A stretch of 64,000 bases of DNA from JABDIP01 sp965250245 (GTDB lineage Bacteria > Pseudomonadota > Alphaproteobacteria > DSM-16000 > Inquilinaceae): positions 558,001 to 622,000 of the forward strand of contig OZ252296.1 of NCBI GenBank assembly GCA_965250245.1, written 5' to 3'. Under the pieces are notes generated by a model. The model saw nothing but the letters and a program-made list of their open reading frames with translations, had not been told where the DNA came from and did not search any database. This document shows, one piece after another, positions 44,279 through 52,308 of the stretch (the first letter of the stretch is position 1; the number at the start of each line of letters is the position of its first letter). The translations under genes were made by a program, and so were the position numbers.

Positions 44279-45894
44279 GAGGCGGCCGTCGGAACCGCGT
44301 CCGGCGCTCCCTGTTCGGCCATGCCCTCTGGCCGGATCCCGGCCATCATCAACCCCAGGGTCTGTTCATTGGCGTCGGCCTGCGCGACTTCTCCGACGAT
44401 GTAGCCGTCGAACATCACCAGGATCCGGTCGCTCAGGGACATGATCTCGTCCAGCTCGACCGAGACCAGCAGAACAGCCTTGCCGGCGTCGCGCATGGCC
44501 ACCAGCCGGCGGTGGATGAATTCGATGGCGCCGATATCGACACCGCGGGTCGGCTGCCCCACCAGCAGCAGAGCCGGGTCCTGCTCCATCTCGCGGGCGA
44601 CGATCAGCTTCTGCTGGTTGCCGCCGGAGAAATTTGCCGCCTTCAGCATGGCGTTGGGCGGCCGGACGTCGAAATCTTCCATGTATTTGCCGCAGGTATC
44701 GATGATGGCCTGGCGGTCCATCAGGATGCGGCCGTTGTAGGACGGATCGTCGTGATAGCCGAGGATGCTGTTCTCGTTGGCCTCGAATGTGCGCACCAGC
44801 CCGTCATGCAGCCGGTCTTCGGGCACATGGGCCATGCCCAGGTCCCGCATGTCCTTGGCATCGGTGGCGCCAACCGATTGCACATCCTTGCCGTTGATCA
44901 GGATCTCGCCCTTGGATGGGCGGACCATGCCAGCCAGTGCCGCCAGCAGCTCGGACTGGCCGTTGCCGGACACACCGGCGATGCCGACGATCTCGCCTGC
45001 TCTGACCGACAGCGACACGTCTTTGACCCGCCGCACATCGTGGCGGTCGACGACGTCCAGATGCCGCACATCCAGCACCGTCTGCTTGGGCTCTGCGGGC
45101 TTCTTGTCGACCCGCAGCAGGACCGTGCGGCCGACCATCAGCTCGGCCAGCTTCTCCCGGTCGGTCTCGGCAGTCGCCACATTGGCGACCACCTCGCCGC
45201 GGCGCATGACCGTCACCGCGTCGGTGATCGCCATGATCTCGCGCAGCTTGTGGGTGATCAGGATGATCGTCTTGCCCTGCTGGCGCAGGGTGTCGAGGAT
45301 GCGGAACAGCTGGTCGGCCTCCTGCGGCGTCAGCACGCCGGTCGGCTCGTCCAGGATCAGGATCTCCGCACCCCGGTAGAGCGCTTTCAGGATCTCCACC
45401 CGCTGCTGCAGCCCGACCGGCAGGTCGCTGATGAGGGCGTCCGGGTCGACCTCCAGATTGTATTCGTGTTCCAGCCGTTCGAGCTCGGCATGGGCGTCGC
45501 TCATGCCGCCCGCCAGGATGGCGCCGCCCTCGCTGCCCAGCATGACGTTTTCCAGGACGGTGAACGGCTCCACCAGCATGAAGTGCTGGTGCACCATGCC
45601 GATACCGCAGGCGATCGCGTCATCCGAGCTCAGGATGGTGCGCGGTTCGCCGTTCACCCGGATCTCGCCGCTGTCGGCCTGGTAGAAGCCGTACAGGATG
45701 CTCATCAGGGTGGATTTTCCAGCACCGTTCTCGCCGATGATGCCGTGGATGGTCCCGGGTTGGACCGTCAGCGAGACATCCTTGTTGGCGTGGACCGGGC
45801 CGAAATGTTTGTTGACGCCGGACAGCGCGATGGCCGGCGGCGGACCCGAATTTGGGTCGCCGCCGGCCGCCGGCTTGGTTTGCGCGCCTTCCAT
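44275..45894 (-). CDS. nucleoside ABC transporter ATP-binding protein (NupO-like, double ATPase)
   Basis: The product is 539 aa with two ATPase domains. The first (about residues 20-260) has Walker A GENGAGKSTL, signature LPVGLQQRVEILKALYRG, and Walker B ILILDEPTGVL. The second (about 285-525) has a degenerate Walker A (GVSGNGQSELLAAL), signature FSGGNQQKLIVAREME and DPALLLVGQPTRGVDIGA. This matches the ribose/nucleoside ATPase group in which the second site is altered. It lies 15 bases downstream of the binding-protein gene and overlaps the first permease gene. The first 25 residues are a disordered extension. Confidence 0.93.
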   Translation of the reverse strand: MEGAQTKPAAGGDPNSGPPPAIALSGVNKHFGPVHANKDVSLTVQPGTIHGIIGENGAGKSTLMSILYGFYQADSGEIRVNGEPRTILSSDDAIACGIGMVHQHFMLVEPFTVLENVMLGSEGGAILAGGMSDAHAELERLEHEYNLEVDPDALISDLPVGLQQRVEILKALYRGAEILILDEPTGVLTPQEADQLFRILDTLRQQGKTIILITHKLREIMAITDAVTVMRRGEVVANVATAETDREKLAELMVGRTVLLRVDKKPAEPKQTVLDVRHLDVVDRHDVRRVKDVSLSVRAGEIVGIAGVSGNGQSELLAALAGMVRPSKGEILINGKDVQSVGATDAKDMRDLGMAHVPEDRLHDGLVRTFEANENSILGYHDDPSYNGRILMDRQAIIDTCGKYMEDFDVRPPNAMLKAANFSGGNQQKLIVAREMEQDPALLLVGQPTRGVDIGAIEFIHRRLVAMRDAGKAVLLVSVELDEIMSLSDRILVMFDGYIVGEVAQADANEQTLGLMMAGIRPEGMAEQGAPDAVPTAAS

Positions 45895-45909
45895 AGCGGC
45901 GGAAGAGCG

Positions 45910-46908
45910 CTAGTAGGAGCAGTCGTTGTTGGACGTGTAGTCCACCACCGAGATTTCCCCGGAGATGATCGCGGAGCTGGCCGCCTGAATGGCGTACTTC
46001 ATCTCCTGGGTGATCAGCGACTCATTGTGCTCGTCCAGCGCCCAGCCGACGCCTTCCTCGGCAAGCCCCAGCACCTTGATGCCAGGCTCCCAGCTGCCGT
46101 TCAGGGCATCGGTGAAGGCGTCATAGGCGGCCACGTCGACCCGCTTCAGCATCGAGGTGAGCATGGTGCCCGGATGCAGGTAGTTCTGGTTGCTGTCGAC
46201 GCCGATCGCCAGCTTGCCGGCATCTTCCGCTGCCTGGTAGACGCCGGTGCCAGTGCCGCCGGCGGCGGCATAGACCACGTCGGCGCCGCGGTCGAACTGG
46301 CTGCGCGCCAACTCGCCGCCGCGGCTCGGGTCGTTCCAGGCCGCCGGCGTGGTGCCGGTCATGTTCTGGTAGACCTCCATGTCCGGGTCGACGTAGTGCA
46401 CGCCCTGCTCATAGCCGCAGGCGAACTTGCGGATCAGCGGAATATCCATGCCGCCGACGAAACCGACCGCGTCGGACTCCGACGCCATGGCCGCCAGCAT
46501 GCCGACCAGGAACGAGCCTTCATGCTCCTTGAACACCACCGACTGCACGTTCGGCAGGTCGACGACCATGTCGATCAGGGTGAACTTGGTGTCGGGAAAT
46601 TCCGCCGCGACCACTTCCAGCGCCGGCGCCTGGGCGAAGCCGACCGCGATGACGATGTCGGAACCACTGCGCGCCATGCGGCGCAGGGCCTGCTCGCGCT
46701 GGGATTCGTTGGTGACCTCGAATTCGGCGTAGCTGATGCCGGTTTCCTCGCGGAACCGCTCGACGCCGTTGTAGATCCCTTCGTTGAAAGACCGGTCGAA
46801 CTTGCCGCCCATGTCGAACACGACGGACGGCGAAATGTCCTGGGCCAGGGCCGGGCCGGCCGCCAGCGAGGCGGTCAGGGCGAGAAGGGACATCATGCGC
46901 ATTTTCAT
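45910..46908 (-). CDS. BMP-family nucleoside-binding periplasmic protein (NupN-like)
   Basis: The product is 332 aa. The signal peptide spans about residues 1-22 (ending ALAQ). The mature protein has the BMP/PnrA family start FDMGGKFDRSFNEGIYNGVERF, the ligand-binding GSDIVIAVGFAQAPALEVVAAEFPDTKFTLID, and the C-terminal WALDEHNESLI region. In this family Asp and Phe residues of these motifs hold purine or pyrimidine nucleosides. It is the first gene of the six-gene import and salvage operon. An 81-bp gap separates it from the LysR gene upstream on the same strand. BMP proteins binding other ligands are known. Confidence 0.92.
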   Translation of the reverse strand: MKMRMMSLLALTASLAAGPALAQDISPSVVFDMGGKFDRSFNEGIYNGVERFREETGISYAEFEVTNESQREQALRRMARSGSDIVIAVGFAQAPALEVVAAEFPDTKFTLIDMVVDLPNVQSVVFKEHEGSFLVGMLAAMASESDAVGFVGGMDIPLIRKFACGYEQGVHYVDPDMEVYQNMTGTTPAAWNDPSRGGELARSQFDRGADVVYAAAGGTGTGVYQAAEDAGKLAIGVDSNQNYLHPGTMLTSMLKRVDVAAYDAFTDALNGSWEPGIKVLGLAEEGVGWALDEHNESLITQEMKYAIQAASSAIISGEISVVDYTSNNDCSY

Positions 46909-46989
46909 TGTTGCTTACCGCTCCCTGCTACAGTTGATGGCGCAACGATAGCGCCGGAACCGGGCAGGCAACAGCGGAAAGTGCGGCGG

Positions 46990-47916
46990 CTATCCGGGTG
47001 ACGGGGCGGCCGGGCCGGCCTCGGCCATCCCGAACAGCCAGTCGCGGAAGGCCCTTATGCGCGGGCGGTCGACCGCATCCTTGGGGCAGACGAAGTAATA
47101 GGCGTAGTCGGCCGGCCGCTCGACGTCGAACGGCTTGACCAGCCGGCCGTCGGCCAACTCGTCCGCCACGATCGCCGTCCGACCCAGCGCCACGCCTTGG
47201 CCGTCGATCGCCGCCTGCAGCATCATGTTGCTGTCGCTGAAGCGCGGGCCGCGGGACAGATCGATGTCCTCGAGACCCAGCCAGCCGATCCAAGGCGCCC
47301 AGGTGTACCAACGCTCGTCGGTGGTCACCATGGTGTCGTGCAGCAGCGTGTGGCGGCGCAGATCCTCGGGCGCCTTCAAAGGGTTGGGGCCGTCCAGCAG
47401 GGCCGGGCTGCACACCGGGAAGATCGACTCGGTCAGCAGCAGCTCCCAATGCAGGTCCGGCCATCCGCCGATGCCATAGCGGATTGCCGCGTCCACGTCG
47501 TCGCGGCGGAAATCGACCAGCTCCCACCGGGCCTGCACGTCGACATCCAGCGTCGGCAGGCGGTCCCGCAGGTCCGACAGGCGCGGTACCAGCCAGCGCA
47601 TCGCGAAGGAGGGCAGGCAGCTCACCTTGATCGTTCCCGACAGCTCCTCCGACACGACCCGCGCCGTCGCCGCGGCCATGCGATCCAGCGCCGCGGTCAG
47701 GTCGGGCAGCAGAGCCGCGCCCTGGTCGGTCAGGGCCAGGCCCCGGGTCAGGCGGCGGAACAGCGGCAGGCCCAGATAGGCCTCCAGGGATTTCACCTGA
47801 TGGCTGATCGCCGCCGGGGTCACGTTCAACTCGTCCGCCGCCTTGGTGAAACTCAGATGGCGAGCGGCCGCCTCGAAGGCGCGCAGGGCGTTGAGCGGTG
47901 GAAGGCGGCGGTGCAT
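46990..47916 (-). CDS. LysR-family regulator, GcvA type
   Basis: The product is 308 aa from ATG 47916. The winged helix-turn-helix covers residues 3-62 with LNALRAFEAAARHLSFTKAADELNVTPAAISHQVKSLEAYLGLPLFRR, the hallmark GcvA/AmpR subgroup wording. A periplasmic-binding-fold effector domain follows (about 90-300). A dyad with T-N11-A spacing lies 11-29 bases upstream of its start. It is divergent from a DUF1127 gene, which is a frequent arrangement in alphaproteobacteria. It could also read into the nucleoside operon 81 bp downstream, but regulation of that operon is not shown by sequence. Confidence 0.88.
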   Translation of the reverse strand: MHRRLPPLNALRAFEAAARHLSFTKAADELNVTPAAISHQVKSLEAYLGLPLFRRLTRGLALTDQGAALLPDLTAALDRMAAATARVVSEELSGTIKVSCLPSFAMRWLVPRLSDLRDRLPTLDVDVQARWELVDFRRDDVDAAIRYGIGGWPDLHWELLLTESIFPVCSPALLDGPNPLKAPEDLRRHTLLHDTMVTTDERWYTWAPWIGWLGLEDIDLSRGPRFSDSNMMLQAAIDGQGVALGRTAIVADELADGRLVKPFDVERPADYAYYFVCPKDAVDRPRIRAFRDWLFGMAEAGPAAPSPG

Positions 47917-47926
47917 GGCGTCTGCT

Positions 47927-47945
47927 GGCTTAGAAAAACTAAGCC
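47927..47945. promoter_or_regulatory. LysR-type operator (T-N11-A dyad) between gcvA-type gene and DUF1127 gene
   Basis: Perfect 7-bp arms GGCTTAG and CTAAGCC flank an AAAAA spacer. The inner TTAG...CTAA fits the T-N11-A rule for LysR regulators. It lies just upstream of the LysR start, in the divergent region with the DUF1127 gene. Confidence 0.6.
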
Positions 47946-48024
47946 ATCCTATGAGAAAGCATCGTTTGTTCGCCAGCCCCCGCAAAGCCAGATTCACACA
48001 TGACGGACGCGTCCACGACACACC

Positions 48025-48042
48025 GGTATCGCCGGCGATACC
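48025..48042. promoter_or_regulatory. perfect 18-bp palindrome in the leader of the DUF1127 gene
   Basis: GGTATCGCCGGCGATACC is an exact palindrome ending five bases before the Shine-Dalgarno of the DUF1127 gene. It could be a protein-binding dyad, or a hairpin in the mRNA leader close to the ribosome-binding site. Which is not decided by sequence. Confidence 0.55.
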
Positions 48043-48061
48043 CGACCGAGGAGGGATGACG

Positions 48062-48301
48062 ATGACCAGTCAGACCGTTTCCGCTGCGTCCGGTCCTGTT
48101 CCAAGCCCCGACGCGGCCCCTGCCGCCGAAGAGGCGTTCGTGTCCGTGCTCCAGATGGCGGTCACCACGCTGCTGGACTGGCAGGAGCGTGCCCGCCAGC
48201 GGCGCCAGCTCTCCGCCCTGGAGCCGTACCTTTTCAAGGATATCGGCGTCGACCCGGCGGATGCCTATCGCGAGGCGGCGAAACCGTTCTGGCGCGCCTG
48301 A
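48062..48301 (+). CDS. DUF1127 small protein
   Basis: The product is 79 aa from ATG 48062. GAGGAGG at 48048-48054 is well placed for it, while an ATG at 48056 directly abuts that site. The C-terminal DUF1127 domain (about residues 35-75) contains LLDWQERARQRRQLSALEPYLFKDIGVDPADAYREAAKPF. Small arginine-rich DUF1127 proteins have been linked to RNA binding, phosphate metabolism and stress in rhizobia and Rhodobacter (such as CcaF1). The N-terminal 30 residues are disordered. It is divergent from the GcvA-type regulator, which probably controls it. Confidence 0.83.
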   Translation: MTSQTVSAASGPVPSPDAAPAAEEAFVSVLQMAVTTLLDWQERARQRRQLSALEPYLFKDIGVDPADAYREAAKPFWRA

Positions 48302-48319
48302 TGCCCGACGCCGGTCGCG

Positions 48320-48949
48320 TCAGTTGCGGGTGAGCGCCAGCCGGGTGCCGAGCCCGACCAGGATCGAGCCGGCGCCATAGCGGAATACCCGCTGCGCGAT
48401 CCCGCTCTGCCGCGTCCGCGCCACGACCGCGGACGCCAGGGCGACGCACATCACGTCCGCCGACGAGAAGGTCAGGTTGACGATGGTGCCCAGGATCAGG
48501 AACTGGGCCCAGATCGGCAGCGTCGCCGCCGGATCGACGAATTGCGGCAGGAAGGCGAGGAAGAACAGCGCCACCTTCGGATTGAGGATTTCCACCACGA
48601 TGCTCTCGGCGAAGGCGCGCCGGGCCGATTTCGCGGCGAAGCTGGGCAGCGTCCGCTCCTCCGGCTTGCGCAGCAGCATGCCCAGCCCGAGATAGATCAG
48701 GTAGGCCGCACCGGCCAGCTTGAGCACCAGATAGGCCTCCGGCACGTGCCGGAAGACCGCCGACAGCCCCAGCGTCGCGGCCCCGACATGCAGGTAGCCG
48801 CCGACATGGATGCCCAGCGCGGCCATGTAGCCCGCCCGCCGCCCGCGCGCCAGCGTCTGCGCCGCGGTGTAGAGCAGCGCGGGTCCCGGGAAGTAGGCGA
48901 ACAGCGCCGTCGCGACGGCGAAGCTCAGCATCAGTTCAAGCGACGGCAT
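48320..48949 (-). CDS. LysE-family translocator (amino acid exporter)
   Basis: The product is 209 aa with six predicted helices. The LysE/RhtB signature appears as ATALFAYFPGPALLYTAAQTLARGRRAGYMAALGIHVGGYLHVGAATLGLSAV, and KLAGAAYLIYLGLGMLLRKPEE plus VEILNPKVALFFLAFLPQFV. These proteins export basic amino acids, homoserine, threonine or related compounds. The ATG at 48949 follows GAGGG. It converges with the DUF1127 gene. The exported compound cannot be told from sequence. Confidence 0.9.
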   Translation of the reverse strand: MPSLELMLSFAVATALFAYFPGPALLYTAAQTLARGRRAGYMAALGIHVGGYLHVGAATLGLSAVFRHVPEAYLVLKLAGAAYLIYLGLGMLLRKPEERTLPSFAAKSARRAFAESIVVEILNPKVALFFLAFLPQFVDPAATLPIWAQFLILGTIVNLTFSSADVMCVALASAVVARTRQSGIAQRVFRYGAGSILVGLGTRLALTRN

Positions 48950-49085
48950 GGATCCCTCTTGGAGCGTTTCGCATTTTGCATGACCGCCTGGCCCAAGTAA
49001 CGGGCCGATCACGCAGCTGTTGGTTCGGTAACCCTAATTGGCGATTTACTTGCGCAAGGCATCTGTTAGAATGCATTAGTTGTAA

Positions 49086-49772
49086 ATGCAGACAGGAAGT
49101 CCGCCAATAATCATGGGCCGTCGAAGCAGCAACTACAAAAAAGACTCGCTCGGCGAAGAAATTGCCAATGCCGCGACGCACGGCCTGGGTGCGGCCCTGA
49201 GTATAGCCGGACTTTCCGTTCTGGTTGTACTGTCTTCTCTCAACGGCTCTGCTATCCACATCGTCAGCCTGGCGATCTACGGATCGACCCTGGTGCTGAT
49301 GTATCTCACCTCGACCATCTACCACGCCATCCAGCACACCCGTGCCAAGGCGATCCTGAACATCCTCGATCATGCCTCGATCTTCCTGCTGATCGCCGGC
49401 ACCTATACGCCCTTCACCCTGGTGAGCATGGGCAACAGTGCCGGTTGGGCCCTGTTCGTGGTGGTCTGGGCGCTGGCGGTGGCCGGAATCCTGTTCCGCG
49501 TGTTCCACCGCAACCACACCGAACGCCGCTCGGTCATCATCTACCTGGCGCTCGGCTGGCTGGTGATCATCGCCACCGGCGAGCTGCTGGGCGCCGTGGG
49601 CTTCGGCGGCACCATCTGGATCGTTGCCGGCGGTCTGTTCTACAGCGTCGGGACGATCTTCTTCCTGTGGGAGCGGCTGCCTTACAACCACATGGTCTGG
49701 CATCTCTTCGTCATGGCCGGCAGCGGCTGCCACTTCTTCGCCATCGCCAAATACGTCCTGCCGCCGCTCTAG
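49086..49772 (+). CDS. hemolysin III family (PAQR) membrane protein
   Basis: The product is 228 aa (219 aa if ATG 49113 is used). Seven membrane helices carry the family motifs EEIANAATHGLGAALSIAGL, STIYHAIQHTRAKAILNILDHASIFLLIAGTYTPFT, and LFYSVGTIFFLWERLPYNHMVWHLFVMAGSGCHFFAI. The conserved histidines in H-A-I-Q-H, D-H and H-x3-H suit a metal-dependent amidase site as in PAQR receptors and YqfA. The name hemolysin is historical; a lipid-related or membrane-energetic role is more likely. No partner is adjacent. Confidence 0.9.
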   Translation: MQTGSPPIIMGRRSSNYKKDSLGEEIANAATHGLGAALSIAGLSVLVVLSSLNGSAIHIVSLAIYGSTLVLMYLTSTIYHAIQHTRAKAILNILDHASIFLLIAGTYTPFTLVSMGNSAGWALFVVVWALAVAGILFRVFHRNHTERRSVIIYLALGWLVIIATGELLGAVGFGGTIWIVAGGLFYSVGTIFFLWERLPYNHMVWHLFVMAGSGCHFFAIAKYVLPPL

Positions 49773-49853
49773 AATCCCCGATTGCTCTTGACCTGACCGG
49801 CGGTACCCCGACATGGAAGGGGCGCAAACCCTGATCCGCCGGAGCCCCGACCC

Positions 49854-50876
49854 GTGCAAGACGACATTTTTGACGAGGATCTGCCGCCGGCCAGCCAGTC
49901 GCGGATTTCCATCCGCCGGCGTCTTTCGGCGTTCTACGACCGCATCGCCCGGTCCGGCGGGCGCATCCGGCGGTTCGGCGTGCCGACGCTGCTGGTCCTG
50001 GTCTGCCTGACATTCCTCTACTACCTCGGCGGCATGATCTGGGTGCACACCGTCGATGACGACGTCGACTACCGGGTCGTCGAGCCGGTCGCCGGCGGCA
50101 GCCAGGCGGTGGATATGGCGGCGGCGCTGATCAGCCGCGAGATCGATGACCACAACTGGACCGCCAACGATCCGTTCTTCATGCCCGGTTGGGCGCTCGA
50201 CAACATGCCGAACTACCAGCAGGGCATGATCTACGCGCTCAGCCGCTTCGCCGTGGAGATGAGCGACCAGATCGGCCGCGCCCGCGGCTCCTCCCAGGTC
50301 GACCCGGATCTGGACCGGGCGGCCGGCCTGCTGCGCTATCCCGGCGACCGCTGGATCTTCGACTTCTCCACCTCGTTGGCCCCGGTGGCCAACAGCGAGT
50401 CGCAATACCGCTCCGCCAGCGAGGCGCTGCGCCAGTACAACGAGCGCCTCGCCGCCGGCGATGCCGTCTTCGAGCGGCGCGCCGACAATCTGCTCCGGAC
50501 CATCGACCGGATCGCCGCCGATCTCGGCTCCTCCTCGGCGATCATCGCCGAGCATCTGGACGAGGGCGGCGGCTTCCTGATCGACACGACGGCTGACGAC
50601 ATCTTCTATTCGATCAAGGGCCGCATGTATGGCTACTACATGATCCTGAACGCGCTCGGATCGGATTTCAGCGGCGTCATTGACTCCGTCGGCCTGACCA
50701 CCGTCTGGGCCGAGATGCTGTCCAGCCTGCGCAGCGCCATCGCGCTCCAGCCCTTGGTCGTCATCAGCGGCAGTCCCGACAGCCAGGTGCTGCCCAGCCA
50801 CCTCTCCGCCCAGGGCTTCTATCTGTTGCGCGCCCGCACCCAGCTTCGGGAGATTTCCAGCGTCCTGCTCAACTGA
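49854..50876 (+). CDS. DUF2333 family protein
   Basis: The product is 340 aa starting at GTG 49854. A single membrane helix (about residues 42-62: FGVPTLLVLVCLTFLYYLGGMIWVH) follows a basic cytoplasmic N-terminus. The periplasmic domain matches DUF2333 (GSQAVDMAAALISREIDDHNWTANDPFFMPGWALDNMPNYQQGMIYALSRFAVEM, RIAADLGSSSAIIAEHL, RMYGYYMILNALGSDF). The family is restricted to proteobacteria and has no known function. It follows the hemolysin III gene by 81 bases on the same strand. Confidence 0.82.
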   Translation: MQDDIFDEDLPPASQSRISIRRRLSAFYDRIARSGGRIRRFGVPTLLVLVCLTFLYYLGGMIWVHTVDDDVDYRVVEPVAGGSQAVDMAAALISREIDDHNWTANDPFFMPGWALDNMPNYQQGMIYALSRFAVEMSDQIGRARGSSQVDPDLDRAAGLLRYPGDRWIFDFSTSLAPVANSESQYRSASEALRQYNERLAAGDAVFERRADNLLRTIDRIAADLGSSSAIIAEHLDEGGGFLIDTTADDIFYSIKGRMYGYYMILNALGSDFSGVIDSVGLTTVWAEMLSSLRSAIALQPLVVISGSPDSQVLPSHLSAQGFYLLRARTQLREISSVLLN

Positions 50877-51080
50877 CGCCGGATTCGTGCGGCGGCCCTC
50901 AAGCGGGTCTGCAATGCCACATTAGGGCCTTCATCCGGTCCGATCTTTGCGCCGGTTCGGCCGGTTGACCGGCGCAGCGCGAATCACCATCGTGCGTGGC
51001 GGCCCCCGCCGAGCCCGGCTTCGCTCCGCCGCGAAGAGGCCGCGAAACCCCGCCCGCACAAGACTGTGGATCCAGTGCAC

Positions 51081-52175
51081 ATGACTTCCAGGACCCTGCT
51101 TTGCGCCGCTGCGATTTGCGGCGCGGCCTTCGCAGATTCAGGTGTCGTCGGTACCGCCGCTGCCCAGACCGCCACGCCGCCGGAATTCACCATCGAGGTC
51201 AGCGGCTGGACCGGCGGCGCCCAGGGCAACAACGAGACCGGCCAGTTCAGCCATTGCGCGATCTCGCGGCCATACGGCAACGGGCTCACCCTGGCATTGC
51301 TGATGAGCCCCCGCTACGAGCTCAATATCGGGCTGCTGAACCCGAACTGGAACCTGCTGCCGGACGAGGACGCCGAGGCCGAGGCCGCGGCGGCGGAAGA
51401 AGAGGCGGAAGCCGAGGAAGAAGACGAGGAGGAGGAGCCGCCCGTCGCCGAGGTCAATGTAGACGGCGCCTACGTCAAGCCGTTCCCGGTGCGCCCGGTC
51501 AGCGACACCATCCTGATGGTGACCACCGGCGTCGACGACCAGCTCATCGATCTGCTGATGAAGGGCAACAACCTCGACGTGGCGACCGATTACGGCAACT
51601 ACCGCTTCGCGCTGACCGGCACCTTCAACAGCATCACCGCGCTCCGCGGCTGCATCGACACCGCCCGCCGGCTGGCGGCGGAGGCGCGCGCCACCGCCGG
51701 ACAGGCCGGGCCGACGGCGCTGACCGGCGAGGGGCTGGTCAGCATCCTGCGCAGTTCCGGCCTCGAAAGCGCCGCCGTCGCGCCGCAGGACGCGGCCTCC
51801 AGCCCGCTGGGATTGAGCTACGCCTGGTCGCTCGGACAGCTGACCGGCGGGGTGCATCAATCGCCGCGGCCGAGCCGGCAGGTTGAGATCGACAAGTTCA
51901 CCGAGCTCTACATCGATCAGTTCGAATCGACCTGCACCAGCGCGTTTCAACGCTCCGAAGGCGCGTCGGAGGTGATCCGGGAGCTCTACGCCGTGAAGTC
52001 GGCCAACATGCAATGCGGCGACGATGCGTCGGGATTGTACGTGTCGCTGTTCGTGGCCCTGGACGACAATTACTACACGTTCTTCTTCCACCAGGGCTCC
52101 GTGGCCGACCGCATCCAGGTCGACGATGCCACCAACAGCATTCGTCAGCTGATCCAGGGCCAGGCCGGAGGCTGA
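51081..52175 (+). CDS. secreted protein of unknown function with an acidic tract
   Basis: The product is 364 aa from ATG 51081; a GTG five codons upstream is an alternative. A signal peptide (about residues 1-29, ending AAAQ) precedes a mature domain starting FTIEVSGWTGGAQGNNETGQFSHCAISRPYGNGLTLALLMS. An acidic low-complexity stretch of about 27 Glu/Asp/Ala residues (about 98-125) separates it from the second half, which has one further domain and several cysteines (CTSAFQRSEG, MQCGDDASG). I do not recognise a named family. It stands alone before the glycogen operon. Confidence 0.7.
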   Translation: MTSRTLLCAAAICGAAFADSGVVGTAAAQTATPPEFTIEVSGWTGGAQGNNETGQFSHCAISRPYGNGLTLALLMSPRYELNIGLLNPNWNLLPDEDAEAEAAAAEEEAEAEEEDEEEEPPVAEVNVDGAYVKPFPVRPVSDTILMVTTGVDDQLIDLLMKGNNLDVATDYGNYRFALTGTFNSITALRGCIDTARRLAAEARATAGQAGPTALTGEGLVSILRSSGLESAAVAPQDAASSPLGLSYAWSLGQLTGGVHQSPRPSRQVEIDKFTELYIDQFESTCTSAFQRSEGASEVIRELYAVKSANMQCGDDASGLYVSLFVALDDNYYTFFFHQGSVADRIQVDDATNSIRQLIQGQAGG

Positions 52176-52308
52176 CCGTCGCGGCGGCGCCGGCCGAATC
52201 CGCCTGCTGCGCAGCCGCGAGAATCTGCTAGAACGGTGCTGTCCGGCGGGTCCGCCGCCGGCGTGACCGGTCGACGCGGCCGGACTCAGCGCTTCGGGGG
52301 AGGCTGCG

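Noticed and set aside
44269..47001. Long plus-strand open frame (about 910 codons) over the nucleoside ABC operon
   Set aside because: It mirrors the minus-strand BMP, ATPase and other genes. High-GC DNA gives long antisense frames. The product is low-complexity with no domain.
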